In this document: one piece after another, positions 37,586-49,553 of the stretch | Position numbering within the stretch: the stretch's first letter is position 1 | Layout: every line of letters starts with the position of its first letter | Source: Alentia gelatinosa | Taxonomy: Eukaryota > Annelida > Polychaeta > Phyllodocida > Polynoidae | Assembly: GCA_950022655.1 (NCBI GenBank) | Contig: OX465579.1 | Span: forward strand, 80,735,193-80,799,192 | Direction: 5' to 3' | Length of the DNA: 64,000 nucleotides | Notes under the pieces: generated by a model | Seen by the model: the letters and a program-made list of their open reading frames with translations, nothing else | What the model was told of the DNA's origin: nothing | Databases searched by the model: none | Translations under genes and position numbers: made by a program

Positions 37586-37667
37586 TGTTCTGTGTTGTTT
37601 TGGTCGAAAATACGCACCTCATTCTTCAAAGTCAGTATGTATTTTCAACACAAAACAACACAGAACA
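37586..37667 (+). other. 82-nt hairpin of pre-miRNA-like size
   Basis: The 5' arm GTTCTGTGTTGTTTTG is perfectly complementary over 16 bp to the 3' arm. After a small bulge a second paired block (GAAAATAC) and a partly paired base follow, giving about 28 paired positions around a loop of about 18 nt. The size is in the range of animal microRNA precursors, but small palindromic transposon remnants have the same shape and one lies 180 bp away. The hairpin is visible; the function is unknown. Confidence 0.4.
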
Positions 37668-39199
37668 TGTCTCCCTATAGTATTTTTAAGTTGATATGAT
37701 TACAGTGTAACATGAAATACAGTGAAAATGAGAAACTCAGAAAGAATATCACAAGCCTCACATTATTTCCCCCTCTAATTAGTATTATAATCAGCTCATT
37801 TATTCTTTGGTATACTCTCCCCACGTACAGAACGGCATATTACGACATATCCGATATAAAGTGAAGCCATTAACTTCATCCTACCCTCATACTGTGACTA
37901 CCATTTTAAACTCTCCCTCGCCTAACTCAGTGTCAGATTTGTAATAGCTATGCCCGAATTCGAACTAAATTGTATATCACAACTGGAGAAGACTTTTTTT
38001 AGCATAACCACTGATTTCCCTTTCCTCAACTCCACCCAATCACGAATCATAATTCTCTATAGTTTCGCAAACAAAAAAAATCATTCTGAGTTCTACTCAG
38101 TCCATTCAGAATTCATGATTAGCAATGATAACTAGATGATGTAATTCCATGGTCTTGACGGACACCAGACTTTGTTATTACAATATTCAAGATCCTAATT
38201 TGCACCCTCAACAGAGGTGTGGCCTGGTAATATGGGCAGGTTTATGCAAACACGACTGCCATTTCCAGATCAGTCAGATAGTGGACTTTTAACAGATGGG
38301 ACTGATTGCATTTTACTTCGCAGTCAAACGGCTGTCCCCATAAGGGAGTCCTAATCCAATCAAATACACTAGCAACAAATGATGGTGCAAGCGCATTAAA
38401 CTTAATATGTGATGATGAATCAGATTTGCCTCACCTCTTTTTGAATTCGGCACATGATTTTCGAGAGACTATGGAGAGATACTCAAATTTCATTTATATG
38501 GATTCTACTATAATAAGACATCTTGAGGTTGTTTTTATATGATAATACTTCCACTTCAGCAGAAACCGAAAATGAAAGTAAATCAAATCTGTGTCTGTTA
38601 TGAACTGGAATTGAGAAACGATGTGCATTTCTTTTCTCTATTGGAAAATAGACAGTCATTATCTGAGAAGAGTCATGGAGTTTATCATTAATTTCTCGTT
38701 CGCTTATTGTAAAAGCATCAATAGTGAGATGAAAACGAACTTCAGCCTTTCTATTCATTGATTGTTTGTTTTAAGATTGTTTAAGGGTCATTCTTTTATT
38801 TTCGACATTTCCCCTACACACATGAGCTCGAGGCATGAGAAAACTTCGGCAGTAACACGATGCAGGGACATCTGCTGCCTCCTCTTAAAATCGGTCATAT
38901 AAGAATCTTCTCCTCAGATTAGAATATCCTCTGACAGTAAAGGCCTGCCTTGAGTAGTCACATATGGTATCATTGACTTCCGATAAATATTGGTGTAATT
39001 ATTTATATTTCGTCCCAATTCTTGGAATTGGGAATATGAATAAGATATTTCTACTTCCCTAACGAATTTCCTGAGTGGTTTTTTGAGGAACTTGTCCATG
39101 GGGATGTTCCTGCATTTGTCTTCCCTCTTTACGGACGAATGACACAACTATCGGCGACATCGACGTTTGTTTCATGTCGCGTGGAAGTTGTGACTGTCC
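37668..39199. other. non-coding; no gene seen
   Basis: AT-rich. A 77-codon minus-strand frame at 38914-39147 is lysine-rich but matches nothing I recognise. It lies just downstream (minus strand) of an X-box-like site at 39200. Confidence 0.5.
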
Positions 39200-39213
39200 G
39201 TTACCAAGGCAAC
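39200..39213. promoter_or_regulatory. RFX X-box-like motif in GC-rich patch
   Basis: GTTACCAAGGCAAC (reverse complement GTTGCCTTGGTAAC) fits the RFX X-box half-site arrangement. It sits at the edge of a CpG-containing patch (39180-39310), unlike the AT-rich flank. If a gene starts here on the minus strand, the site would lie within 100 bp of short ATG frames at 39175 and 39147, as X-boxes often do. The frames themselves are unrecognised. Confidence 0.35.
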
Positions 39214-42021
39214 CATCAGAGCGAGGCTGAGAGCGCGCATGCAGCGTCCCCTTTGACCTCCAGCCCGGTGTAGCCGTCGTGCCACTTTGCTAATGGAAAC
39301 TTGTCAGAAGGAAGCCGAGACTTCTCTTGTCTTTCCCTGCCTTCCCGACATCCCCCATCGCTTCAACATTAGGGATTCTTCGTCTACGTTGTGGAAGTGT
39401 CTCACTCGGCATCAGTGATTCTCTAACGAAAGCTTCTTTTGAAATCTTCGCGGGTTATAACCTCTCGTTGTTGGACTCAGTAAGCGTGACAAGACAGACA
39501 TTATGAAAAATAGAGTCATGTCGTGTATTACCCCTCATATACTATAGTCCAATTACTTCTACGTAAAATATAGGGAGAGAGTAGTTTCAAAATATGATAG
39601 ATACAAGATGTGGGGGGAATTGTACTGTAATAAAAAATATTTTCATAATACAATGGAGTAATCACAAAACAAATGTGAATAAAATATGTACAGAGAAGAC
39701 ATTTTCATCAAAGCAAAGAAATCTTGGTGTATCTATAACAAACGGAAATGAATAGACTGATAAAAAAGATCATCATGTAGCTAGGTTGGCTTTATATATA
39801 CTCAATAACGAACCTAAAAAGCTCAGAATTAATTCATCCGGAGGTAAGGAAGGTATAGAACACATGAGGGGCACTGATGGGTGTCTGGCTGGGGACACAA
39901 TCTAACATACGCCTTCTTATAACACACCTTGGGTGTGGACCACTTTGAACAGTCCCTACAAGCCCAGCGTCGGCAGTGAGACTCTTTTACTCTTGCTGTC
40001 TGGCTCGGCATAGGTAAGTGGTCATTAGCTAGGGTCGAGTCTCCGGAAGGAAAGCTATCTTGATGTTGTCTCGTCTTAATGATAATTTTTGACATTTGGA
40101 AACACACGCTGAGACATGAGTTTCCGGACTAATCTTAGAGTCTAAAAGCAATTTTTGATTGCAGCATTGTGGGCTGTATGTAAGCCTTGTCTAGTACCGT
40201 TATGTATCACTAGACCGCTACTAGTTAGTGCTACCTTCCTCCATTACGAAACAAAATGATATGGAAAAAATGGAAGATGGATAAAACCGGCAGCACATTC
40301 CAATGATAGTTGTCGTAGAAGCATTGGCCAGCGCCAATAGACAAATTTGAACCAGGAAACTGTCAGTTCGTAGCCTAATTGGCACAATTGGCACGAATAC
40401 AGTTTCCCGATACCGTATATTATAGCTCAGCCCAATTTTGGACTTGGCATTAGTTGAAGCCTCCTGGGACTTGAGAGAAAAGATCACTGCCAGTTCACTG
40501 CCGATGCAAATTTAGCTTTCATTTTATATTCATCGACTCCACGACTACCAAATGCATCCAAGGTTACAATTTGTTAGGGGATGGTGGTCATCGTTAGACC
40601 ATCATTGTCCAGCACATTAACACCAACTCCCTTCTACACGGCAAAAGCTCTATGAGTTGGATGTGAATTGGCGAGTGGCATGACCTCCTCCATGGTAATG
40701 GGCTATGCCAGGCATCTGAGGCATACAAGTGGCGACTGCAAGGTCCCAAGCCGCAGGGCATGAGGCTCGGATAGGAGTGCAGAAGTCGGGGGAGTCTCTG
40801 CCATTGGTACTGGAAGAGGTTTCACTGCGACCTCTACCTAGCGAATAAGTATTAGAGTGGGAATAGAGGCAGTGATTCTGTGAGAATGCTGGATCGGCCA
40901 CAGGGCCTTGTATAAAAGGGCTTGTCGAGGGAGGGGCTGCAAGGTATGTAGGCTTTGGATTGAGTAGGGTTTAAAGGAATATGAGTCGCAGTACTCGAGA
41001 GTAGGATATGGGAGTGAAAAGACACAATTTAAAGGAATATTCTTTATATTTAGTGGCATCCGGTCGGAGTGATTCGTTGATTATTTATCTCTTCTGTAGA
41101 TTATGTCCTGTGGAATTCTTACAAATATTTTCATGAAATACTGGTGTGACCTGGAGGTGATATACGGGCACATTGACGAACGGTTCTTTTCAGAGTTGCT
41201 CCAGCGAGGTGGCAGTTAAAGTGCCTACTGCGCTGTTTGGATCGGTGAGCTGTTCTTGGAGCTGCTCGCGCTGCTGGTCGGGCCCGGGATCATCAGCCAT
41301 TCACAGGGCAGCGATACGACCGCGCCGTGGCGCTATAAGCTCGGCCAGAGATAAGCGACCGGGGCTGTGCAAATCTCACCCGTCAGCATGGGCGGTGACT
41401 GAAGGCAGCCGTGAAGGGCTAGAGGTAGGGGGATGGGGATGGGAGGGGGTGAGTAAGGCCAGCCGCGGCCACGTGCATGTGTAATAAAACGATCCAGGAT
41501 CCCAGCCAGATTTAGAGACGTAATAAAGCGTGAACACAAGGAGCACGGCCGCCTGACAGCCAGGAGGGGTTGGGGGTCGGGGTCGGGGGAGTGGGTGGAG
41601 TCGACGTGGCGGCTGGAGAAGGTTGTGGGATGTGTGAGGAGGGTGGCAATAACATTGGTCACTTGTGCCAATATATACAGACTAAATATAACTAGCATAT
41701 AAAATTCATTAGAAAGGATAGAATAAAGCAGAAGGCGGGCAGGAGAAGTAGAAAATATTAGGTGAGAGTAACAAAAGAATGAACAGACTGAATGAAGGAA
41801 AAGGCAAGCTGGAGACCAGTGTGATTATTGATCTTTTTTTATGCAAATCATCCAAACAGATTTGAATGACGGGTTATGAGTTACTGATGACAATATTTAT
41901 CTCACAGCCAGGTGCGTGATTCTGGCATTATTTGACAGCATAGATCCATTCCCAAGCATAACTAGAACCCGCGGTCTCTCACTAGAGCCGCAGGATGCAG
42001 CCTCAAGTATGTTATAGTTGT
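39214..42021. other. non-coding; no gene seen
   Basis: Frames of up to 121 codons overlap on opposite strands without domain signatures. A consensus TATAAAAG is at 40911-40918. The 41180-41480 stretch is GC-rich. The 41700-41830 stretch is purine-rich. Confidence 0.5.
40911..40918 (+). promoter_or_regulatory. consensus TATA box, no gene attached
   Basis: TATAAAAG followed by GG in a locally GC-rich setting is the canonical TATA consensus. A donor-like AAG|GTATGT lies about 31 bp downstream. Without a recognisable downstream frame this stays a motif match. Confidence 0.2.
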
Positions 42022-42381
42022 CCCTACTGTTGCAGATCCTGCAAGCCAAAGCTTGGTGGATGCAGATAATTTTCCCTACTGCTGCAGACTCTACAAGGCA
42101 AAGCTTGGTGGATGCAGATAGTTCTCCCTACTGCTGCAGACCTTGTAACCCAGATCTTGGTGGAGGTACACAATACTCCCTCCAGCTGCAGACCCTAATA
42201 TCATAGCCTGGTGGAGACAAACATTTCTCCCTACAGCTGCAGACCCTAATATCATAGCCTAGTGGAGACAAACATTTCTCCCTACAGCTGCAGACCCTAA
42301 TATCATAGCCTAGTGCAGGCGAACAGTTCTCCCTACAGCTGCAGACCCTGCAGGCCATAGCATGGTGGAGGCAAACATTTC
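42022..42381 (+). repeat. minisatellite, seven 51/52-bp units
   Basis: Units starting CCCTAC(T/A)G(C/T)TGCAGA begin at 42022, 42074, 42126, 42178, 42229, 42280 and 42331. The first three periods are 52 bp and the later ones 51 bp. Units 4, 5 and 6 are nearly identical (CCCTAATATCATAGCC), indicating recent local duplication within an older array. The 51-bp units keep a reading frame, so a minus-strand frame shows a cysteine-rich peptide repeat (VCSCREKC); this is a by-product of the tandem DNA. Confidence 0.95.
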
Positions 42382-42529
42382 GCGCGGCGCCCCTGTTGTC
42401 AGCGGTGACGCAGATTAAATACTCTGTATGCCACAATCGGGCCGCCAAATTGCCGCCGTTTCCAAGTCCGATAGAGAACGGCTGGGACTGGAGGTACACG
42501 CGCAGGCTGGCGAGGGACGTGGGAATGGC

Positions 42530-43065
42530 ATAGAAGTATGAAGAAATCACAAATGAAGGACGAGAAGGGGAAGTAAAGGACTGCTGGGTATGTAGACAGG
42601 TAGAGATGGAGGGAAATCATGAGAGGAAATGGAGAAGGAGGCAAGTGAAAGTGAGAGTGAGGGAAAATAAGAAAAACGCGGAGAAAAAATGCGGTGTGAT
42701 TTAAGAGGTCACGACGGGGAGAGAAAATTTAAGTTTGGCATACTGGAAAAATGTATATTGTAGACCACCCACGGTTTTATGGTAACATATGAAGGAGATA
42801 TATGTAATTGGGTGAGAACAGTGAAGGGGCTGTTAGAAACGAGGCTTCGGAGGAAAGCTTGGCATAGGAAGAGATGAGAAAACGAGGAAAAGGTGTGAAT
42901 GGTTTTCAAGAAGCAGACAGAGGTGGCGAAAGGAAGTGAGTTCAAGCAGATAATTACGTCGCATATGACGAAGGGAGGACAGTAAGAATGATGGCAAGTG
43001 GGACGGGTAATGAGAAAAGAGACGAAGGAGGTTTGCCCGTGTCTGAAGGACGATGCCAGTGGCGC
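42530..43065 (+). other. long purine-rich stretch
   Basis: Strong A/G bias on the plus strand (46 of 60 in the line 42541-42600) with no simple repeat unit. The two overlapping minus-strand frames rich in Ser, Leu, Phe and His are explained by this bias. Confidence 0.55.
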
Positions 43066-43922
43066 CACTCAGTGGATCATTAAGGCAACTAATGTGTGCA
43101 CTGACCGATGAAGAGCACTGATTGACTGAATACATAATGGCCACCATATTGTGCGCCGTGGTGAATATTGTGTAGAGTCCGCGCAGATAGCTGCTCGTCT
43201 ATCTCAGTTTATTGCCCTCCAGAATTCAGCTTCTACCATCATAAATGCGCCGGATGTGGCCCACCTTATCAGTTGCTTAGATAGGCAGGTGCATGCGGCT
43301 CTATAACTATTGTTAGCTCTGTGGTGACCAATGGGACCTTCAGATCACACGAGGACTTCGATGGGTGGAAATGAAAAATACAGTGAAATAATACATTATA
43401 ATCACGCAATTTCTCCCATTGGCTCCATATTTTGGAAAGATAACATACTATTGCCTGCGTTATATTCCTCCTCACTCTACTACTGATACTGTGTCGCAAG
43501 TTGAAAACCGAAGTACATTTCCCAAAATTCGGAATAACCCACACCAAGGGGTATGAATAAAAGGGGAAATATTCATATACATTTACGTGTAAATCAAGTT
43601 GATTCACATAATTTACATTTTCTAATTTACTGTTATCAAATATTAGTCCAAGATAATCCTTAGTATGACTTCATATGAAACCTTGATGGAGAGGCCATAC
43701 CATACTGCAGAGACAGTAACACATTTTCGATATCATAAGAGGGAAATGCATGACAAGAGCTACATACAAAACAGGACCTTTACGTCATTGATTTTAAGAG
43801 CATGCTACATGTGGCTAAGAGGTTACACTTCATATACTGTGCTCAGCGATAAACCATGGCTTGAAACCTTTGGATCTGTTGGAGCTTCGTATCTAAGGCC
43901 CGAAGTCCACCTACTAGATAAG
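43066..43922. other. non-coding; no gene seen
   Basis: No recognisable frame. The right part (from about 43800) may belong to the repeat family that is clearly alignable from 43923. Confidence 0.45.
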
Positions 43923-44080
43923 AATTTAAGACTGCAATGCACTACAATACAGCTTGCCAAAATCGTAGACGATCAGGAACCTTTATATCGAAGAGAAACA
44001 TCAAAACTGGGAACGTCGGTGTGCATCGTTATCGGTTTATAGGTATACGATTAGGAGCTCAGTGGACGCCGGGTCTTAAG
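43923..44080 (+). repeat. dispersed repeat shared with 50139-50312
   Basis: Both copies share, in order, TTTAAGAC, CTACAAT-CAG, AAAATC-TAGAC-ATC-GGAAC, GGAAC-TGGCGT/CGGTGT, CATCGT-ATC-GTTT and then an exact GGAGCTCAGTGGACGCCGGG. A weaker third match is at about 59240-59290. The copies are old, and I cannot place the family. Confidence 0.65.
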
Positions 44081-44538
44081 TGGAATTCACATGGTGGGAT
44101 TCATGTACCTCACAGGGTTAAAAATCCCATGAGATTATGGTCCTTGTTAAGTGGAATTCACACGGTGGGATTTATGTACCTCACAGGGTTCAAAATCTCT
44201 GAACCGATTCTGTTCCTTTTTAGTGGGAAATGTCTTTAACAATTACAGGGGGAAAACATGCCTCAGGGAAATGAAATCCTATAATTTAGACAAAGAAATT
44301 GTGTTCGAGTACAGAATCTCAGCAGGATTTGTCTCAGAAAAACATCCTGTAAGGTACATGAATCCCAATGTGTGAATCCCACTTTAGGGATAAATGTCAC
44401 CAATAATTCCAGGGGAGCAAACATGTCTCAGGGGAATGGGACACTGGAACTTGAACAAACAAATTGTGTTCGAGTACAGAATCTCAGCAGGATTTGTCTC
44501 AGACAAACACGAATCCCATCGTGTGAATCCCGCTTTAG
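44078..44538. mobile_element. nested direct/inverted repeat element
   Basis: A ~43-bp block beginning AAGTGGAATTCACA and containing GGGATTCATGTACC occurs twice in direct orientation, at 44078 and 44149 (71-bp period). It occurs again as reverse complements at 44346-44387 and about 44509-44538. A second block, GTGTTCGAGTACAGAATCTC, is directly repeated at 44301 and 44466 (165-bp period). The layout suggests an inverted-repeat transposon whose two ends have each been duplicated. Short open frames across it have no similarity. Confidence 0.65.
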
Positions 44539-47394
44539 TGTCATTATCAGGGTTTTCTTGGTATATTTCTAACACTGCATGCTCATATTCGGGGCACAAA
44601 CATAGCTGTTTAGCCACCTGTATATACGGAACTTGGTCAGTGATGATAATTTGGGATACATACAAAGGATTGTAAAAAAGGGATTCCAAATCAAGGATCG
44701 TAGGTTAACTAAACAGGCAAAATACATGGCAAATGTGCAATGCATATGGTGTTTATAGATATTCTTCGTGACTTCTGCCCCTCCTCATAGCAAAGGTCGG
44801 GAAAATGTTGCCGACTTCTGCCCCTTGGCCTGCATAGTGGATTGTAGGGCCACGTATCGCAAGGCAATTGTGATCAGACTAGGCTACATTTGCCTGTGAT
44901 TCTTTCCCCTCTGAATGGGACAAAGGTCGCAATAGAGTGTTGTGTATATATGTCTCTTTTCTATTCTAGAAGATCGAAGTGGTCTTTATAGTGTTTGGGT
45001 TTATGTGTACTTTATGTTGATGATTGTCCAGTCACGGTATGTCTTTTTGGACTCTGCAAGGATGAACGGGTCACTGGATATTGCTCCTTACAGAATTTAA
45101 AAAAAGTGGGATTTAGAATAATTTGAAAAAAATTCAGATTTCAAAAATGATTAACCCATAGCATTTTATATTCCGTGCATTACTTTTATTGGCTAACCAA
45201 GAGGCAGGTAATCGCAAGGGGCAGAAATCGCAAGTCTCACTGAAATACAAGTGTGACTGCCTCACCTGCGCCTCATACCTTGGGTAGAGACCTGGGCTGT
45301 CGGCCCACCGAGCGAGGGGCAAGAAAAATAAGGGGACACCTCGCAAAGAAAATATCAAACATGTTTGATTTCTGCCGTTTTCGAGAGGAAAAAGTCACCG
45401 ATATATGCCCTCAGCGGGGGAGGGGGGGGGGGGGGGTGGAAGGTATGGTGCAAAAATTCAAGGGAGAATATTATGTCCAAGCAGTTCACACTTGGCGATA
45501 CTGTACCCGTATAAGGTCACAATGTGGCCACATTGTGGACGACCTTGTCCCAAAACGGACCGAAGTCGCTTGGTGTGTATTGATCTGTAAGACTGAATTG
45601 TATGATACTGGCAGAACACGTTATGAATTTTTTTAAGGTTCTGAAGATGAAATAATTAGGAACACGGTGAATAAAGACTAGTAGCTTACACAAAGATATG
45701 ATAAAATTGCCATCGTTATCTCTTTTTGATAGCATTACCCGCATCGAATTACTATCTAATTGAACTCATCAGCACTTTAATGTTCAATAGATAATAAAAA
45801 AGGTAGATCCATGAATTGCTGGAGTTATTTGCAATATCCGTTGTAATGACACTAGTACAGCTTCATAGGGGTGATTTTAACAGCCATATCATTCAAGTGA
45901 TATCATTAGATACCATTCTGTAATCATACATAGTCAAGGTGCAGCACAGCTACCACTACCGAGATACAACTATATCTGTGTTGATCACGGCTGTCATTTC
46001 CAAGCAGGTGGTCCCAAATGTTATCACAAATATCTAAAATAATGACCTAGTTTCCCATATATGTACCAGCACCCTATCCGATTTCCGCACACCCCGACGT
46101 ACTGGCATCAGTATTCAAGCCATCTCGCTGTTTTTGTACAGCTGGTTGGTAAGTAGGTCCCGTCTAGGCTGCTCTTTCTCTGTCTTTGCATGCTGAGGTG
46201 CTTACATTACTGTCACCAAAGAGAGGCCTGGGGAGGCATTACAGAGGAGCAGCCATGGATCACTTCATTAAACATTCATAATTAGCCACACAGCACACCT
46301 CCTGTTCTGGCGGCACCGTGGAGGCTGGTCGTAAACGTGTTGCTGGGTGACCGTCTTCCTGGGCTTGAATTAGCCATCAGCAGCCCGCACACTGAGCCTA
46401 TAATAAAGTATCACATTTTTACACGTCCTCGTGCATTAGCTAGAACAGGTTCGGTGAAAGAAATGGAAATTGATAGCGTGGTGTTAATAGTGACACTACC
46501 TTGCAGACTCGTATGTGTGCTGTTTCACTCATACAAAGGTTGCACTGCAAAGGTAGTTCACATCTAAATTGGTTCATATATATGTATAGAGAGAGAATGC
46601 GTTGTATATAAAATCTATAAACTGCTGTGGGGGCACCCAGACTTAGAAAAAAACCCAACTTGGAATGGAATCCATTCAGTGATTTCATATTTGATCACTC
46701 ACGATTGACGGAAAACAAAGGTTGTAATAGAATCTAAGAATGTTGATCGGCTTTCCCTGCCTCACCTGATGTAATCTACCTTACATCGTAATCTAGCTTA
46801 CATCCATTGAAACCGTGATGTCCTTATCCTCTGTGTTCCTATTAATCAGGAACTCCCAGGCATGATTAGTATTCGCAGCAGTCGCAGAGAGGATTCTAGT
46901 AGTATGGCAATGGTATCTTCAATTATCGCCCACAAGAAATATAGTTTGTCTTAGGTCATCTGAACTACTGGTTTTCGTCATAATGTTGCATGCCATGTTG
47001 AAACTCATTGGTGTTGGGGTTTGGGGTTAACATTACATGTTGAGTTCCTAAAGACTTTGCACATAATCAGTCGACCAACAATGAATGTTTCAATTCTTCT
47101 TGTAGTAATTCATGAGCTCACCAAGATTTTTGAAGCCACCGCATTTCGTTAAATACTATATGTTTATTTCTCAACTTCTTTCGTCTTTAAATAATAGTCT
47201 GGTATTGATAGTCATGTTTATGAGATTCAGTGGTGTAGGGTGAAATTATGAAAAAGAGAGAGCTATTCTAGGATTTCAATGGCAGGCTATTGGAATAAAA
47301 TAGTACTGTCTAAAGTTGTATAGCACAAAATAAAGATGAAGAGGCCATTGTACAGCATGCTAGGCTAGAGATTGGGTTTACTATATGCAATGTA
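44539..47394. other. non-coding; no gene seen
   Basis: No recognisable frame. G-rich tracts occupy 45416-45436. Around 46190-46330 the sequence has a mixed-composition patch with an AATTAGCC homeodomain-like core that differs from its flanks, possibly a regulatory element. Unproven. Confidence 0.5.
45422..45436 (+). repeat. G homopolymer tract
   Basis: Fifteen consecutive G, preceded by GGGGGA, give a potential G-quadruplex. Confidence 0.85.
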
Positions 47395-48286
47395 CAGTAG
47401 AACCCCTCTTAAGGGGACACCCTCCGTTCCGAGCCAACTGTCCCCTTAAGCGGGGTGTCCCCTTAAGCGGGGTTTTCAGTCTGCCAATGGTTATACAATA
47501 GAGAATACCTACATAAATGGAGGAAACGATGGTTATTAGGTTAAAAGGTTTATTGATAATATATAAATAAGCAAATACATATCAATTATACAATATAAAT
47601 AAATATAAATGTATATAAATTAAAAATAAATAGAATCGGTGTCGGTGTCGTGGGTGGTGCAGAAACTGTTCAGGTCGATGTCCAGGTCAATGTGCAGGTC
47701 AACTGTCCAGGTCAATGTCCCCCCGTAACTTCTGAGAGAAATCAGCGGCCGCTTAAGCGACTCACCTTGAGCCGCCCAGAGCCGCGAAGGCTCACTGAAT
47801 ACCGCACCTTCAAAGCCGCCAACCCGCCCTGAACCGCCCACCGCTAATCTGTAAGCGGGCCTCATACCCAGCACCTTCGGCGGGCGCGAAAATCAGCGGG
47901 TCTATAAGAGACTCACCGTGAGCCGCCCTGAGCCGCAACGGCTCACTGAATACCGCATCTTCAAAGCCGCCAACCCGCCCTGAACCGCCCACCGCTAACC
48001 TGTAAGCGGGCCTCTAACCCCCTACCGTCAACGGGTCCGAAAGTCACTGGATTTTCAGTGTTTTTGATATGATGTCCCTCCAAAACTGTCTTCTTAAGAG
48101 GGGTTTTTATGCATTTCTGTACCGAAAAACTGTCCCTTAAAGCGGGGTGTCCCCTAAAGCGGTGTGACCCCTTAAGCGGGGTTAAAATAAACTCTTAATA
48201 GAGGGGAAAATTTCCGTTCCGAGCAAATTGTCCCCTTAAGCGGGGTGTTCCCTTAAGCGGGGTGTCCCGGAAGAGGGGTTTTACTG
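47395..48286. mobile_element. non-autonomous pogo/Tigger-like DNA transposon, 892 bp
   Basis: The element begins CAGTAGAACCCCTCTT, and the reverse complement of its other end reads CAGTAAAACCCCTCTT. Both ends are flanked by TA (47393-47394 and 48287-48288), the expected target duplication of Tc1/mariner-pogo elements. CAGTA-AACC termini with subterminal CCTTAAGCGGGG words are typical of pogo/Tigger families. Subterminal CCCCTTAAGCGGGGTGTCC words recur at both ends and at 48120-48180. The interior has no transposase, only an AT-rich part and a GC-rich tandem duplication, so it depended on a transposase supplied elsewhere. Confidence 0.88.
47760..48052 (+). repeat. 151-bp tandem duplication inside the pogo-like element
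   Basis: Two GC-rich units (starting ACTCACC at 47760 and 47911) share long identical stretches, such as AAGCCGCCAACCCGCCCTGA. Minus-strand frames through them give the same MGGSGRVGGFE peptide twice. This follows from the DNA duplication and is not evidence of a protein repeat. Confidence 0.88.
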
Positions 48287-48288
48287 TA

Positions 48289-49553
48289 CTCCCTTTCATG
48301 TTGAAATAAATAGTTTGTAATCTACGAAGAGTACTGGTCTTGTAGTATTGTCATAGATGGATATTCACATGTAAATTAGGAAAGTGCACATGTTAAACAA
48401 AGATAGCTTATGGTAAGAGAAAAATACTACACTTGTGATTCCCCAGGTTACATTATCGCAGTTTTATCGCTGGAAATGACTGCACATGTTAATGACTAAA
48501 GCAAGGCGCGGGTATGGACATAAATTTATTGAGTAACAAGGTACGAGATAAGTTTATCGGTCCATAAAGCATAATATTCGAGATGAGATAGAGTTCAGGA
48601 GCTATTGATGAACCCTACGGAGTAGGAGAGAGAGGGGAGGTGAGGTTGAAGAGTTTTTGTAGGGTGGGTGGGTGGTTCCTTCTCGTCGGCGTGCCAGGGA
48701 TGAAGTGAGCGCCGGCGAGTAGAAGTAGGGCGGTCACGTGACTGGGACCATGTGACTGGAAACACGGGAGTGAGTCCATTGTGACGAGTCGTGAGTCCTT
48801 GACTACCGCACCTTGCCTCACATTACCGCCAACCCTTCGGTTAGTCCCAATCATATACATCTATCTTGTTCACATATTCATTAAAAAAATCCTTAGGAAA
48901 TCCAAGAGCTGGCAGTTTGCCTATACCCCCGGGTTTGTAAAACGTTTTACGTTTACATATTGCCATTTACTTGACATTCACTCATTATCGCCATGGGCCA
49001 GCAGACTCAAGACATTTTATGTCTCATAAATCATGTGGGAATTTGTGTAATACCCTCATTAAACTTTTAGTAGTAGCCACATGGTTTTGCCGACTTGCCA
49101 CAGATGCAAAATGTTTTACGTTCGGTTCTGCCCTGGTCGGGTGAGTAATGAGGGGAGAAATGTGATGATATTAATGCTACTGTCAGGATTTCCTGCCGAC
49201 AAGGATATTACCTCCATTAGAGTACAGGACCTTTTATTCCATTCACGATTGTTGCTAGCAGTACAGGAAAGTAGGTCGTCGCCCAGAACACATTTCGAAA
49301 AACAGTCATGGCATCACGTTTCCCGATGCTATCGAATCCATTCCAACCTTCCTGCTTCCTCCAATATTCTCTTGGGGCCACGCATAAGTTGAAATGTCAG
49401 GTTATTCGAACCCATCAACACGGCTCAGAAGGTTAGCATCGGTTTCACATGGTTCAATGTATTATTTCTGCCAAAATTAAAGTCCTTATTGCCATGTCTC
49501 TTAGTTCACGTGTGCAATACGAGTAAGTCCCGGCGTGCACCTACTGCGATAGC
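48289..49553. other. non-coding; no gene seen
   Basis: No recognisable frame; two frames near 48781-49392 show no domain. Purine-rich text occurs around 48620-48680. Confidence 0.5.

Noticed and set aside
38914..39175. Minus-strand frames next to the X-box-like site
   Set aside because: The translations (starting MKQTSMS and MCHSSVK) are unrecognised, in different frames and short; not enough to call a gene.
42128..42550. Minus-strand frame with repeated VCSCREKC cysteine-rich peptides
   Set aside because: The peptide repeat is the translation of the 51-bp minisatellite; 51 is divisible by three so the frame is kept automatically. No signal or domain supports a gene.
47620..47992. Repeated MGGSGRVGGFE peptide frames
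   Set aside because: Produced by the 151-bp tandem DNA duplication inside the pogo-like element; no independent coding evidence.
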